DNA of 39,965 bases from Micromonospora sp. CPCC 205371. GTDB lineage: Bacteria > Actinomycetota > Actinomycetes > Mycobacteriales > Micromonosporaceae. Position numbers and translations under genes: made by a program. A model generated the notes under the pieces. That model saw only the letters and a program-made list of their open reading frames with translations, did not search any database and was not told where the DNA came from. Of this stretch, positions 39,888-39,965 are shown piece after piece; position 1 is the stretch's first letter, and every line of letters starts with the position of its first letter. The stretch spans positions 1 to 39,965 of the forward strand of contig NZ_JAIBNX010000056.1 of assembly GCF_026130045.1 (NCBI RefSeq), in the 5' to 3' direction.

Positions 39888-39965
39888 GCCGATCAAGGGC
39901 GATTGCATCGATCAAGGGCGAATGCACGCAGAAAGGAGATCCAACCACGTGCATTCGCCCTTGAT
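39888..39965 (-). repeat. 82-bp palindromic element, copy R5 (inverted, cut by window end)
   Basis: Terminal repeat GCCGATCAAGG (39888-39898), a 12-nt tail, then a perfect 18-bp stem (39911-39928 with 39948-39965) around a 19-nt loop. The last four bases of the full 82-bp unit lie beyond the window. It is in the same orientation as R2. Confidence 0.87.

Noticed and set aside
39539-39908. Other minus-strand frames near the sigma factor tested for a missing region 2 by frameshift
   Set aside because: None contains region 2 motifs; the translations are Arg/Gly/Pro-rich and domain-free.

Overview
The window is about 40 kb of very GC-rich chromosomal DNA from an actinomycete. The giant NAD-dependent glutamate dehydrogenase, a SigC-like sigma region 4 next to copper genes, a ROK/NagZ-type pair, a tryptophanyl-tRNA synthetase with a Trp-Trp leader peptide and many apparently leaderless promoters fit the Actinobacteria. 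Codon use and neighbour types suggest a Micromonosporaceae-like organism, which is an inference. No rRNA, tRNA, CRISPR array or transposase was seen.

Layout. 0-3 kb: a small methyltransferase bracketed by two inverted copies of an 82-bp palindromic element, then a penicillin-binding lipoprotein. 3.1-8.1 kb: giant NAD-glutamate dehydrogenase carrying a palindromic in-frame insert. 8.1-10 kb: GNAT acetyltransferase and an unknown membrane protein. 10.1-12.9 kb: family 3 glycosidase divergent from a ROK regulator that carries a one-base frameshift. 12.9-17.3 kb: ABC-2 export pair, a lone ABC ATPase, ribokinase, YccF and a small unknown. 17.3-19 kb: element copies, an exported peptidoglycan-binding protein and a low-GC DUF1398 gene without a clear start. 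19.0-20.2 kb: auxiliary-type trpS behind a transcription attenuator. 20.2-26.5 kb: sugar catabolic operon (binding protein, two permeases, class II aldolase, ADP-dependent-kinase-family enzyme) divergent from a DeoR regulator. 26.6-34.4 kb: a two-gene conflict-type system. 34.6-36.5 kb: HxlR regulator and an MFS exporter. 36.6-39.8 kb: copper/haem-peroxidase genes (YcnI, DyP, PCu(A)C) and the C-terminal half of a SigC-like sigma factor, which ends close to another copy of the element at the window edge.

The most notable system is the pair at 26.6-34.4 kb. A small Trypco2-like protein is followed by a 2477-residue protein with an intact-looking trypsin-type triad, a STAND-type P-loop ATPase and roughly forty 33-residue helical repeats. 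This is the architecture of sensor-ATPase-effector conflict proteins. I infer that the solenoid detects a trigger, the ATPase switches or oligomerises, and the protease acts as effector. The trigger and the substrate are unknown.

Two other signals stand out. The first is a family of about 82-bp elements with 11-bp terminal inverted repeats around an 18-23-bp palindrome: four near-complete copies, one apparent deletion derivative, one compensatory base-pair change, and copies near two damaged genes. The second is a textbook Trp attenuator (leader peptide MTRVASTKWWAA, then mutually exclusive hairpins) controlling trpS.
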